Shown one piece after another: positions 5,503 to 11,329 of a DNA stretch of 25,703 nucleotides. Within the stretch, counting starts at the first letter, position 1, and every line of letters starts with the position of its first letter. This DNA is from a virus. The stretch lies in IMG/VR virus record IMGVR_UViG_3300027857_000468, positions 1-25,703 of that record, one strand, 5' to 3'. The notes beneath the pieces were generated by a model that was given only the letters and a program-made list of their open reading frames with translations, was not told the origin of the DNA and did no database searches. The position numbers and the translations under genes were made by a program.

Positions 5503-5871
5503 ATGATTGTCGATCCAATCGCAGTGGGGGCTCTCGTTTTGGGAGGAGCTTCACTCGCAGTTCACTTCCTTCATAAATCTACTCCGGGCCCCCAGGGTCC
5601 AGTCGGTTTGCAGGGGCACCCCGGGGTCGCAGGCCCGGCCGGGGCCACCGGGAGTCCGGGTAAGGATGGCGCGCCTGGAAAAGACGCCGCTCCGGCCAAG
5701 GACGGTAAGGATGGCGCCCCAGGTCGTGATGGGAAAGACGGTGTTGGTTTGAAGGGCGACAAAGGGGACAAAGGAGATCCTGGTGTCGGGATGAAGGGCG
5801 ACAAAGGGGACAAAGGGGACAAAGGGGACAAAGGGGACAAAGGGGACAAAGGGGATCCGGCTGGAAAATGA
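5503..5871 (+). CDS. Membrane-anchored collagen-like protein, 122 aa
   Basis: Start is the ATG at 5503 with GAGGAG 6 nt upstream; an in-frame upstream start at 5347 would overlap the preceding gene. Residues 5-23 are hydrophobic (IAVGALVLGGASLAVHFLH), a likely membrane anchor. From residue 29 the protein is almost all Gly-X-Y triplets, with brief breaks at AAPAKD (61-66) and after VG. It ends in a block of six GDK triplets. Gly-Asp-Lys and Gly-Pro-x triplets favour a trimeric collagen helix. Collagen-like segments are known in phage tail fibres and structural proteins; here the short length and membrane anchor are unusual. It overlaps the next gene (ATGA). Confidence 0.85.
   Translation: MIVDPIAVGALVLGGASLAVHFLHKSTPGPQGPVGLQGHPGVAGPAGATGSPGKDGAPGKDAAPAKDGKDGAPGRDGKDGVGLKGDKGDKGDPGVGMKGDKGDKGDKGDKGDKGDKGDPAGK
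5797..5850 (+). repeat. Six 9-bp tandem repeats coding Gly-Asp-Lys
   Basis: Six tandem 9-bp units, one GGCGACAAA followed by five identical GGGGACAAA, encode (Gly-Asp-Lys)6 in the collagen-like protein. A shorter copy of the same pattern lies at about 5752-5775. Identity at synonymous positions indicates recent slippage expansion, so copy number is likely to vary between isolates. Confidence 0.85.
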
Positions 5872-6191
5872 GTGAAGATTTTATTTCAGTTCGCGCAGCC
5901 GCGCTAGAGTTTGGCTTGCCAGAGAAATCCGCTGGAAAAGCCTTCTTTAAAATTCGCAAAAAGTTTCCTGAACTTTTAAAGAGAACTCGTCGTGGAAACT
6001 CGGGGCATTTATCGTGGTCTATTCCGGTCTCGGAAAATAAAACGATTTTTGAAAAACTTGGGTATGTTGCATTTGGCGGCTCAGTAGTTTCAGTTGAAAA
6101 ACCTCAGACGGAATCACATCGTTGGGAAAATGAATGCGCTTCCGAACTCAAGGCCCAAGGCTTTGAAACTCTAGTCGTTGCCGAAAAATGA
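5868..6191 (+). CDS. N-terminal part of a PD-(D/E)XK nuclease, ended by in-frame UGA
   Basis: This 107-aa product starts in an ATGA overlap with the collagen-like gene. Residues 1-55 (ISVRAAALEFGLPEKSAGKA, then FPELLKRTRRGNSGHLSW) look like a small DNA-binding domain. From about residue 87, WENECASELKAQGFETLVVAEK matches the first helix and strand of a PD-(D/E)XK nuclease fold. Translation then meets TGA at 6189-6191. The same frame stays open for 54 more codons and encodes the PD and E-x-K motifs. So this gene is either a broken nuclease or one completed by UGA readthrough. Its base composition is more AT-rich than the neighbours, suggesting separate acquisition. Confidence 0.7.
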   Translation: MSEDFISVRAAALEFGLPEKSAGKAFFKIRKKFPELLKRTRRGNSGHLSWSIPVSENKTIFEKLGYVAFGGSVVSVEKPQTESHRWENECASELKAQGFETLVVAEK

Positions 6192-6356
6192 ACTCCTGAC
6201 GTCATCGCTTTTCGCCAACGCCCGACCGGCGGTTTTGATTTGATTTTTGTAGAAGCAAAAGGCCCAGGTGATAGCTTGAGTAAGGAGCAATACGAGAAAA
6301 TTGAAAAACTCAAGGCTCTGGGCGTGGATGCTAAGATTCGTTGGTTCGAGGTCTAG
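6192..6356 (+). pseudogene. Downstream in-frame half of the nuclease (catalytic motifs)
   Basis: Directly after the TGA, in the same frame, the sequence encodes TPDVIAFRQRPTGGFDLIFV, then EAKGPGDSLSKEQYEKIEKL and ...VDAKIRWFEV before TAG. PD (residues 2-3 after the stop), FDLIFVEAK and the following Gln-Tyr helix are the catalytic signature of PD-(D/E)XK nucleases. There is no start codon or ribosome site of its own here. The segment is still free of other stops and well conserved in pattern, so the stop is recent, a sequence error, or translated through. Confidence 0.7.
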
Positions 6357-6357
6357 C

Positions 6358-6654
6358 GTGCCCGACCGCATCATAATTCGCGTCGAGCCTAGCTGCGGCG
6401 ACTTCTACGTTCGCGTCGCGGATCGCCGGTTAATCGGCTTTCCGCGCGCGGCCGACGCCGCGTTACTCGCCGAAAATTTGGCTGACGTTTTAAAGCGCCA
6501 CGGCGTCGACTTGACGTTTATTCCCGTGCCTTCGGCGATGCAGGAGCCGGCGATGACGGGCGGGCGCCTTGCGCCTCAAGCCCCAAAGCCTTTGAAGAAT
6601 CCCGGTGGTGGAATCTCGTCGAACTCTCAAGAAGCGGTAAAACACGCCCGATGA
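6358..6654 (+). CDS. Hypothetical protein, 98 aa
   Basis: I chose the GTG at 6358, one base after the TAG ending the nuclease frame; an upstream in-frame ATG at 6301 lies inside the nuclease frame. The first 60 residues form a compact domain with beta strands (DRIIIRVEPSCGDFYVRVAD), then AADAALLAENLADVLKRHGV. The tail is Pro/Gly/Ser-rich. No family is recognised. Its G+C-rich composition contrasts with the nuclease before it. It ends in an ATGA overlap. Confidence 0.6.
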   Translation: MPDRIIIRVEPSCGDFYVRVADRRLIGFPRAADAALLAENLADVLKRHGVDLTFIPVPSAMQEPAMTGGRLAPQAPKPLKNPGGGISSNSQEAVKHAR

Positions 6655-6989
6655 GTCGCCTTACGATAGCCGAGGCAATTGAGTCGCTGAAGAAGCCTGG
6701 CACAACGTACTCCGGGGCCGATTGGAAATTTTCTTGGCCGCACAAGTTTTACATCGGGAACGATCGGATATATAATGAACAGGTACTGAAGGAGTCGCAG
6801 CTCTTGCCTGCCTGGAATGAAGTCAGCCTAAAATTTTTTGGAATTACGTTTGAAATTCGCGAGGAAAAAATTTACTTCCGCTGTCCGTTTCGCGCAGGAC
6901 CCCTCGGGTATCAGCGCGCGGGAGTCGTTGGTGAGGACGGCCGGCCACGGCGGTGCGACACGTGGAGCGTAGACTATGGGGCGAATTAA
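6651..6989 (+). CDS. Hypothetical protein, 112 aa (possible Thoeris/MuF-like fold not assigned)
   Basis: The ATG overlaps the previous stop (ATGA). The N-terminus, MSRLTIAEAIESLKKPGTTY, is a likely helix. Aromatic-rich strands follow (DWKFSWPHKFYIGNDRIY, then SLKFFGITFEIREEKIYF). Two Cys (CPF and CDTW) lie near the end. I can name no family, and no particular fold is supported by sequence alone. The next small gene starts inside its last codons (14-nt overlap). Confidence 0.6.
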   Translation: MSRLTIAEAIESLKKPGTTYSGADWKFSWPHKFYIGNDRIYNEQVLKESQLLPAWNEVSLKFFGITFEIREEKIYFRCPFRAGPLGYQRAGVVGEDGRPRRCDTWSVDYGAN

Positions 6990-7089
6990 AGAGGCGCTTC
7001 GACTCTTGGGCCTGGGGCCTTTGACCCTTTTAGTATCGACTTTATTTTGGATCTTCTTTGCTGCGGCGATTATTTTTTATTCTAAGTAA
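6976..7089 (+). CDS. Single-span membrane mini-protein, 37 aa
   Basis: The ATG at 6976 opens a 37-codon frame: a short basic N-terminus (MGRIKEALRLLG) and then one hydrophobic helix (LTLLVSTLFWIFFAAAIIFY), ending SK. This is a good inner-membrane peptide. Its TAA overlaps the next ATG (TAATG). The tight fit between neighbours supports it as a real gene. Function unknown; a small membrane-active or regulatory peptide is possible. Confidence 0.55.
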   Translation: MGRIKEALRLLGLGPLTLLVSTLFWIFFAAAIIFYSK

Positions 7090-7607
7090 TGAGTGAATTG
7101 GTTAAACTCGAGCGGTGGGCGATAATGTTCGTAGGCGGTAAGGATACGAACGGACAGCCGAAGTCCTGTTTAAATTGCCCCCACCTTTATCAGAAACAAG
7201 AGACGTGTGCGTACATGAACCCGAACGTCATCCTGCGGCAGATCATAGTCGACGAGTCGGAATCGGGCGGCTCAGCTGAGCAGCTTTACACGCCGGTGTG
7301 TGGGTATCAAATTGGCGGGCTCCCGACGTTGACTGATAAGCCGACGTACATGGGCAAGGACCCGGACGAGCTGGGTTTGGAGTGGGCTAAAGGCACAGGC
7401 ACGAATTGCGATGGCTTTGCGGGCGGCGCGCCCTGCGAGCGCTTCACCTCCACCGAAGGGCACGACGGAACGTGCGAGGCGATGGAGGAGGACGATAATA
7501 AGGTCGATTGGGACGATTGTTGCGCGGCGCACAAAGGTGAGTTTATGGAGTGGCCCGAGGCGCAGTTGATGATTGCCGGACGAGAAATTGAAGATGAGCG
7601 AACGTAA
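7089..7607 (+). CDS. Cys-rich acidic protein, 172 aa, probable metal binder
   Basis: The ATG is the last base of TAA plus TG (TAATG). Cysteines are grouped: CLNCPHLYQKQETC (28-41 region), PVCGY, CDGFAGGAPCERF, GTCEAM and DDCCAAH. This looks like one or two zinc- or iron-binding modules. The protein is acidic (EEDDNKVDWDD) with no signal peptide or membrane segment. I know no matching family. The next gene starts within its 3' end (14-nt overlap). Confidence 0.65.
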   Translation: MSELVKLERWAIMFVGGKDTNGQPKSCLNCPHLYQKQETCAYMNPNVILRQIIVDESESGGSAEQLYTPVCGYQIGGLPTLTDKPTYMGKDPDELGLEWAKGTGTNCDGFAGGAPCERFTSTEGHDGTCEAMEEDDNKVDWDDCCAAHKGEFMEWPEAQLMIAGREIEDERT

Positions 7608-8226
7608 AATCTACATTATCGTACCTCATAACTTGAACGTCACTCGTGGCGGAAAGCCCATCAAGCTCAGCGTCACGAGTGGACGTGCGATGAGCTACGT
7701 GGCTCATGCGATGGCGTTGCTAACTGAAAGTTATAAAGTGCCGGGGCTAGTTGATTTAGACATCGTAGTATTAGCGATCGAAAATAACACCGACGTAGCC
7801 ACGGTTAATAATCCGGCGGGAATTTTAATTTTCCCTCGTGATCAATTTTTCTTTACCTACTACGATACGGATAGACTTTTTGACGGAGTGACTCTAGGCG
7901 CGGTTATCGCGGTCGTGCCTAAGGATCTTCGAATTGATTTGCCCGTTTGGAAGTGCGCTTGCAACGACAAGAAGAACTGGGCCGGTACGTCGGTGCTTAT
8001 CTCGCAGTATAATGACTTCGCCGGTACGTCGGCGTTGCGTCCGATTGAGTCGCCCAAAATCAGCGACGTCCCCATCGAGGGCCAACCCAAAATTTTATGC
8101 TCCCGTAGCTCAGCGTCAGAGCGCCTGGTATCTAACCAGGAGGCCGAGGCCGCAAGGCATGAGTCGCCAGACTCTGGTTCAAGTCCCTCCGGGAGCGCCA
8201 GTTTAGGACCGAGGTGCGTGGCGTGA
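7594..8226 (+). CDS. Hypothetical protein whose 3' end runs through a tRNA-like gene
   Basis: The start chosen is ATG 7594, after GAAATTGAAG; an in-frame TTG at 7573 also exists. Residues 1-125 look like a folded alpha/beta domain (KIYIIVPHNLNVTRGGKPI, GRAMSYVAHAMALLTESY, VDLDIVVLAIENNTDVATV, PAGILIFPRDQFFF). An AGTSV/AGTSA repeat follows (13-nt identical repeat at 7980 and 8021). The last 42 codons (from 8099) are simply the translation of a tRNA-like sequence. The frame stops at TGA 8224-8226, overlapping the GTG of the next gene, so the extension may really be translated. No family is recognised. Confidence 0.6.
   Translation: MSERKIYIIVPHNLNVTRGGKPIKLSVTSGRAMSYVAHAMALLTESYKVPGLVDLDIVVLAIENNTDVATVNNPAGILIFPRDQFFFTYYDTDRLFDGVTLGAVIAVVPKDLRIDLPVWKCACNDKKNWAGTSVLISQYNDFAGTSALRPIESPKISDVPIEGQPKILCSRSSASERLVSNQEAEAARHESPDSGSSPSGSASLGPRCVA
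8099..8200 (+). tRNA. Unusual tRNA-like gene, 102 nt, formally tRNA-Arg(TCT)
   Basis: Acceptor stem GCTCCCG (8099-8105) pairs perfectly with CGGGAGC (8190-8196), followed by G and an encoded CCA (8198-8200). D stem is GCTC/GAGC (8108-8111, 8119-8122). Anticodon stem is CCTGG/CCAGG (8124-8128, 8136-8140) with loop TATCTAA, so positions 34-36 read TCT. The T loop TTCAAGT (8178-8184) is followed by CCCTC. The matching 5' T strand, GAG or GAGG, lies at 8146-8149, with an extra 27 nt before the GG or G that completes it. Without those 27 nt the gene is a canonical 75-mer. Oddities are A at position 33 instead of U, and a D loop (AGCGTCA) without the usual GG. It may be degenerate, or require removal of the insert. 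Confidence 0.65.
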
Positions 8227-8342
8227 TTGCCGCTCACACGCAAGGCGTTATTGCCGTTATGGGCCTCTTGACCTTCGCCATCATCGGCCTGGTCGCTCGC
8301 CTGACGTGGCGGAGCGACCGCGGCGAGGGCCACGGTGAATAG
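8223..8342 (+). CDS. Single-span membrane mini-protein, 39 aa
   Basis: A GTG start overlaps the preceding TGA (GTGA). The product has one hydrophobic segment (about residues 9-25, VIAVMGLLTFAIIGLVA) followed by a short polar tail (RLTWRSDRGEGHGE). Its stop lies inside the next gene's start region (8-nt overlap). No family is assigned. It resembles the 37-aa membrane peptide at 6976 in size and topology only. Confidence 0.5.
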   Translation: MIAAHTQGVIAVMGLLTFAIIGLVARLTWRSDRGEGHGE

Positions 8343-8529
8343 CTGGGTCGTCATCGACGTTAATACGGGCGTGGCCTGGGCCATGGGCGCGGTGTTCATC
8401 GATAAAATCACCGCGCAGTCCGAGGCTTTACGACTCGGTTCAAGGCATAAAATTTCGACGTTGCGGGCGGTAAGCTGGGAAGAGTATCATCGCCGAGCCG
8501 GGTATCGGCTCGCGGGAGGCGGAGAATGA
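8335..8529 (+). CDS. Hypothetical protein, 64 aa
   Basis: Start is GTG 8335, within the end of the preceding gene. The sequence begins with a strand-rich region (NSWVVIDVNTGVAWAMGAVF) followed by a helix (ITAQSEALRLGSRH) and WEEYHRRAGYRLAGGGE. It looks like a compact small domain. No family is recognised. It ends in an ATGA overlap with the next gene. Confidence 0.55.
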   Translation: MNSWVVIDVNTGVAWAMGAVFIDKITAQSEALRLGSRHKISTLRAVSWEEYHRRAGYRLAGGGE

Positions 8530-8918
8530 TTCGGACGGGTGACTATCGGGACTTCGGATTTAAGGGACCGCGCGACGCGGAGAACCGCAGCTATATGGAG
8601 TGGTTGATGACGCTCGACAGCCGCGCCGCGTTGCCCGATCCGTTGACGCGCAACGTTCGCCGAACGTTGTTCAGGGCCGAGGTCTGGAACCGCTGGGCGT
8701 GGCGGTCGTTCGTCGATCCGAAGGATAATAAGTTCAAGCAGAATCGTCCGCTCGACGACGCGGGCTTGATTCCGCGCCGGATCCGCCGCGCAATCGCGGC
8801 GAAGCAGTTCAAGAATCTTGAAACTGAGTCCCGTCGGCACGCGGCTCGAATCAAGAGTGACCCTGAAAAGTATCAGCAGTTACTCGACACGCTGGCTGGG
8901 CCGGCTCCGCGGTCGTAA
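8526..8918 (+). CDS. Hypothetical basic protein, 130 aa
   Basis: The ATG overlaps the previous stop (ATGA). The product is basic, helical-looking and rich in Arg and Trp: MIRTGDYRDFGFKGPRDAEN, NVRRTLFRAEVWNRWAWRSF, RRIRRAIAAKQFKNLE and EKYQQLLDTLAG. No known domain is visible. The end (ESRRHAARIKSDPEKYQQLL) suggests a coiled or amphipathic helix. It is followed by a 24-bp gap and then a TTG-started gene. Confidence 0.6.
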   Translation: MIRTGDYRDFGFKGPRDAENRSYMEWLMTLDSRAALPDPLTRNVRRTLFRAEVWNRWAWRSFVDPKDNKFKQNRPLDDAGLIPRRIRRAIAAKQFKNLETESRRHAARIKSDPEKYQQLLDTLAGPAPRS

Positions 8919-8942
8919 GAATTCAACGAACGAGGCAACGCA

Positions 8943-9167
8943 TTGGCAACGGATATTCACGATCTTCACAACCAGGTTCAGGCGAAAAATGGCATCGGCT
9001 ATTCGTCGGTGAAAAACGTTCAGGATAATTCGATACAGGTTTCAAAAAACGGCGGGGTGATTTTTACCCGGGTGTTGCACGAAAAGGCGACCGACCGGGT
9101 TTTTATTCACGATGGTCCGAACGTTGCGGTGGGTAACGCGACGGCGTGGTTGAACAGCTTGAAGTAA
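8943..9167 (+). CDS. Small protein, 74 aa, paralogue of the next gene
   Basis: The start is TTG 8943 with GAGG (8931-8934) upstream; no ATG fits. The middle and end (SIQVSKNGGVIFTRVLHEK, then VFIHDGPNVAVGNATAWLN) resemble the next gene's TVAVTKNGAALFSKVYWN and VTIVDGSGFGAPGSAQAFIN. Both have a short N-terminal helix (IHDLHNQV, IQDFMRDV). They look like diverged tandem duplicates. The role is unknown; the beta-rich repeated pattern suits a small virion decoration or fibre-associated protein. Confidence 0.6.
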   Translation: MATDIHDLHNQVQAKNGIGYSSVKNVQDNSIQVSKNGGVIFTRVLHEKATDRVFIHDGPNVAVGNATAWLNSLK

Positions 9168-9179
9168 GGAAATAGAAAA

Positions 9180-9467
9180 ATGGCGATTAGAAATAACATC
9201 CAGGATTTTATGCGCGACGTTCGCGCTCGGGGCATCAACGGCGGTACGAGTCAGAACCTGTACGGGGCGTCGTTGAACGCCGACAATACGACGGTGGCGG
9301 TGACGAAGAACGGGGCGGCCCTTTTTTCGAAGGTGTATTGGAACATTCAAGGTTCCTCGCCCATAACCGACGCCTCTAGTCCGAACGAGGACACGGTGAC
9401 GATCGTCGACGGTTCGGGTTTCGGGGCTCCAGGCTCGGCTCAGGCGTTTATAAACAACCTGGTCTAA
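9180..9467 (+). CDS. Small protein, 95 aa, paralogue of the previous gene
   Basis: The ATG at 9180 follows AAGGAAATAG. It shares the pattern of the gene before it: N-terminal helix (NNIQDFMRDVRARG), a strand pair around TKNGAALFSKVYWN, and a C-terminal DGSGFGAPGSAQAFINNLV. It is longer by a loop (NIQGSSPITDASSPNEDT). Function unknown. It ends 1 nt before the histidine phosphatase gene. Confidence 0.6.
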   Translation: MAIRNNIQDFMRDVRARGINGGTSQNLYGASLNADNTTVAVTKNGAALFSKVYWNIQGSSPITDASSPNEDTVTIVDGSGFGAPGSAQAFINNLV

Positions 9468-9468
9468 A

Positions 9469-10110
9469 ATGGGATCTCGCTGGGATAACACGCTTTTTTT
9501 CCTGGGTCGGCACGGGCGGACGCACTCTAACGACCTGAATATCTACCGGTCGTGGTCGAACTCGGCTAACGCGCAGCTCGAACCGAAAGGACAAGAGGAG
9601 GTACGGGCGTCGGCTGAGTGGCTCGCGGCGCAACGCGCGCCGATCGAGTTGATTATCAGCGACTCGCTGGACCGGACGCTGGAGACGAGCGAGATCTACG
9701 CCGAGGTGCTGGGCGTCGAACGCATCGTGGCCGTCCGCGGGCTTCACCCGTTGAACATGGGCGATTGGACGGGAAAGAACAAAGAGCGCTATAGCGTCGA
9801 GCCGTTCCTGGTAAATAAGAGCAAACGCATTCCGGGCGGCGAGCGGGTAAAGGACTTTGACCAGCGGCAGTTTGCGATGTTTAAGATTATCATGCCCGTT
9901 GTTGATTCGCTCCCGCCGGGAGCGGTCCTGATCGTGGGGCATGGGTCGACGGTGTCTTTTCTCTGGAACAACGTTTTTAATAAGGACGGGCGGCAAATCG
10001 GCTACGAGGGCCTGGTCGACCCCGCGGGTTTGGTAAACGTAACGAAGGAAGAGATGATTCCGGTATTACGCGCTCGGGAGCGTAAGGGCGCGAAGGTGGA
10101 GGAAAAGTGA
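9469..10110 (+). CDS. Histidine phosphatase (phosphoglycerate mutase-like)
   Basis: This 213-aa protein belongs to the histidine phosphatase superfamily, branch 1, which removes phosphate from small metabolites or proteins through a phosphohistidine intermediate. The RHG signature is at residues 14-16 (FFLGRHGRTHS), with His15 the nucleophile. A second phosphate-binding Arg lies in SDSLDRTLET (Arg69). GDWTG (98-102) is at the place of the general acid, and GHGS (157-160) supplies the second His. All core residues are present and the length is normal, so it should be active. The substrate is unknown. It lies between small genes upstream of the head genes and ends in a GTGA overlap with the next, so it is expressed with them. 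Confidence 0.9.
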   Translation: MGSRWDNTLFFLGRHGRTHSNDLNIYRSWSNSANAQLEPKGQEEVRASAEWLAAQRAPIELIISDSLDRTLETSEIYAEVLGVERIVAVRGLHPLNMGDWTGKNKERYSVEPFLVNKSKRIPGGERVKDFDQRQFAMFKIIMPVVDSLPPGAVLIVGHGSTVSFLWNNVFNKDGRQIGYEGLVDPAGLVNVTKEEMIPVLRARERKGAKVEEK

Positions 10111-10412
10111 ACGAAAACGCGGCGGCGAATACTCAACGGCAATCGACGGTTATCTTGTCGGGTAAGCTTCGGTCGGATGGTTCGGACGTGTTTCAAGAAA
10201 TCGTGGTGAACCACGATACGATGACGAACAACCAGACAATTATTGAATCGGCCCTGGGGTTTTTCAGGCAGTCCCTCGGAATTCGCGTTTACTCCGCTGA
10301 TTACTCGGAGTTGAATTTTTACCCCATCTCAGCGCTCGAGAAGGTTAATCTGGCGATTAAGAAGATCGTTCTCCCAGGAAACAACTTGGAATTGCCGGCG
10401 CATATTCACTAG
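10107..10412 (+). CDS. Hypothetical protein, 101 aa
   Basis: GTG start overlapping the phosphatase stop (GTGA). The sequence (STVILSGKLRSDGSDVFQEI, NHDTMTNNQTIIESALGFF, LGIRVYSADYSELNFYPI, LEKVNLAIKKIVLPG) looks like a small alpha/beta fold with a disordered first 12 residues. No family is recognised. A 41-bp gap separates it from the next gene, longer than usual here. Confidence 0.6.
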   Translation: MNENAAANTQRQSTVILSGKLRSDGSDVFQEIVVNHDTMTNNQTIIESALGFFRQSLGIRVYSADYSELNFYPISALEKVNLAIKKIVLPGNNLELPAHIH

Positions 10413-10453
10413 GCCGGCTTGCGGTTTTTAATTTTGGCAGTGGGTGAATTACC

Positions 10454-10999
10454 TTGGCAAATGCGAATAGTTTTGCGGACGTAATTAACCGTCAAAACGG
10501 TGGTAATCCGATTATCATCCAAGCCCCGACTACGCTCCATCAGAACTTTCTGCTGGGCGGAGCGGCGGCGCTATTGACGGTTCCTAACCCGATGTCCTCG
10601 ATCGACGCTGGAGAATTTTTTCCTAATTTTTCAGCCGATGGACGGCCCTTTATTCTTCGGGCTGGCGGCAAGGTCACGGGCGGTGAGCAGTACGTGGTTG
10701 AGGTTAACCTGGGTGGAACGTTGAACCAGGTGGTCGCGACTACGGGCTTGTCCTCGAATGGGCAGGTGGCGGATAACTGGCTACTCGAAATCGAAGCGAT
10801 GTGGGACTCGACGTCGACCTTCCTTCGGGGAATTTATTACGGGTGGGCCGGGGCGACGCAGGTCAGTCAGGGAACCTTGGCGACGGTGCAGAAGCCGGCG
10901 AATCTGGCGGCTTTGCAATTCGGGTGTGCGGTTCAGATTGCGTCGGCGAACGCGAACGCGTTGTTCTCGTTGACGGAGTTCTCTGGCGAGTTCATCTAA
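10454..10999 (+). CDS. Putative beta-rich virion protein, 181 aa
   Basis: The start is TTG 10454; the ribosome site is poor (GTGGGTGA about 10 nt upstream). The protein is Gly/Ala/Asn-rich and strand-rich, with few charges (GKVTGGEQYVVEVNLGGTL, WLLEIEAMWDSTSTFLRGIY, NALFSLTEFSGEFI). This composition is common among phage decoration or tail-associated proteins, and the likely operon with the head genes agrees. No specific family is recognised. An unusual feature is the low-charge, repeated Ala/Asn ending (IASANANALFSLTEF). Confidence 0.6.
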   Translation: MANANSFADVINRQNGGNPIIIQAPTTLHQNFLLGGAAALLTVPNPMSSIDAGEFFPNFSADGRPFILRAGGKVTGGEQYVVEVNLGGTLNQVVATTGLSSNGQVADNWLLEIEAMWDSTSTFLRGIYYGWAGATQVSQGTLATVQKPANLAALQFGCAVQIASANANALFSLTEFSGEFI

Positions 11000-11014
11000 A
11001 GCCAGGAGGGCTCG

Positions 11015-11329
11015 ATGGCGAATAACTTAAACGTAGTTCCGATTTATATCGACACCGCTTTCGCGAGCTTTAAGGCGGTGGTAGCGGCGACGCTCGGAAC
11101 TCTGTTTACGCTCCGGGTGTACTCGGTACGGTGGGTCGGTCCCGCGGCGTCGGGCGACCAGGTAGTTATCGAGGACCCCCAAGGCGGTGAGCAGTTGCTT
11201 TTGATGCGGAATACTACGGCGAATGGCCCCGATTTGGTTGCGGATTGGTCGGCGGCTCCGAGATTGTGGCGCGACTTTGGGGTAGCGCAGATCTCCAGTG
11301 GGAAGTTGTTCATTGACGCGAGGATGTAA
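11015..11329 (+). CDS. Putative small virion protein, 104 aa
   Basis: The ATG at 11015 follows CAGGAGG at good spacing. The product is strand-rich (NLNVVPIYIDTAFASFKAVV, LFTLRVYSVRWVGPAASGDQ, GEQLLLMRNT, LWRDFGVAQISSGKLFIDAR), suggesting a small beta-sandwich. It abuts the next gene exactly (stop at 11329, ATG at 11330). Position and composition suggest a companion of the 181-aa protein before it. Function unknown. Confidence 0.6.
   Translation: MANNLNVVPIYIDTAFASFKAVVAATLGTLFTLRVYSVRWVGPAASGDQVVIEDPQGGEQLLLMRNTTANGPDLVADWSAAPRLWRDFGVAQISSGKLFIDARM

Noticed and set aside
5571-5959. Pro/Leu/Ser-rich and Cys/Pro-rich minus-strand frames opposite the collagen-like gene
   Set aside because: Both are antisense translations of the Gly-X-Y repeat; repeats give long open frames on every phase.
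6189-6240. Selenocysteine insertion at the in-frame UGA
   Set aside because: A short CGCC...GGCG hairpin lies downstream, but not at the spacing or shape of a bacterial SECIS. Sec before PD would not match any known nuclease, and the tRNA-like gene has loop TATCTAA, not TCA.
8099-8200. Amber-suppressor tRNA (anticodon CTA, with T8131 as U33)
   Set aside because: That register would break the anticodon stem. The perfect CCTGG/CCAGG stem forces a 7-nt loop with TCT at 34-36.
9448-9996. 182-codon minus-strand frame
   Set aside because: It is Arg/Pro/His-rich and lies antisense to the histidine phosphatase, whose motifs make the plus strand certain.
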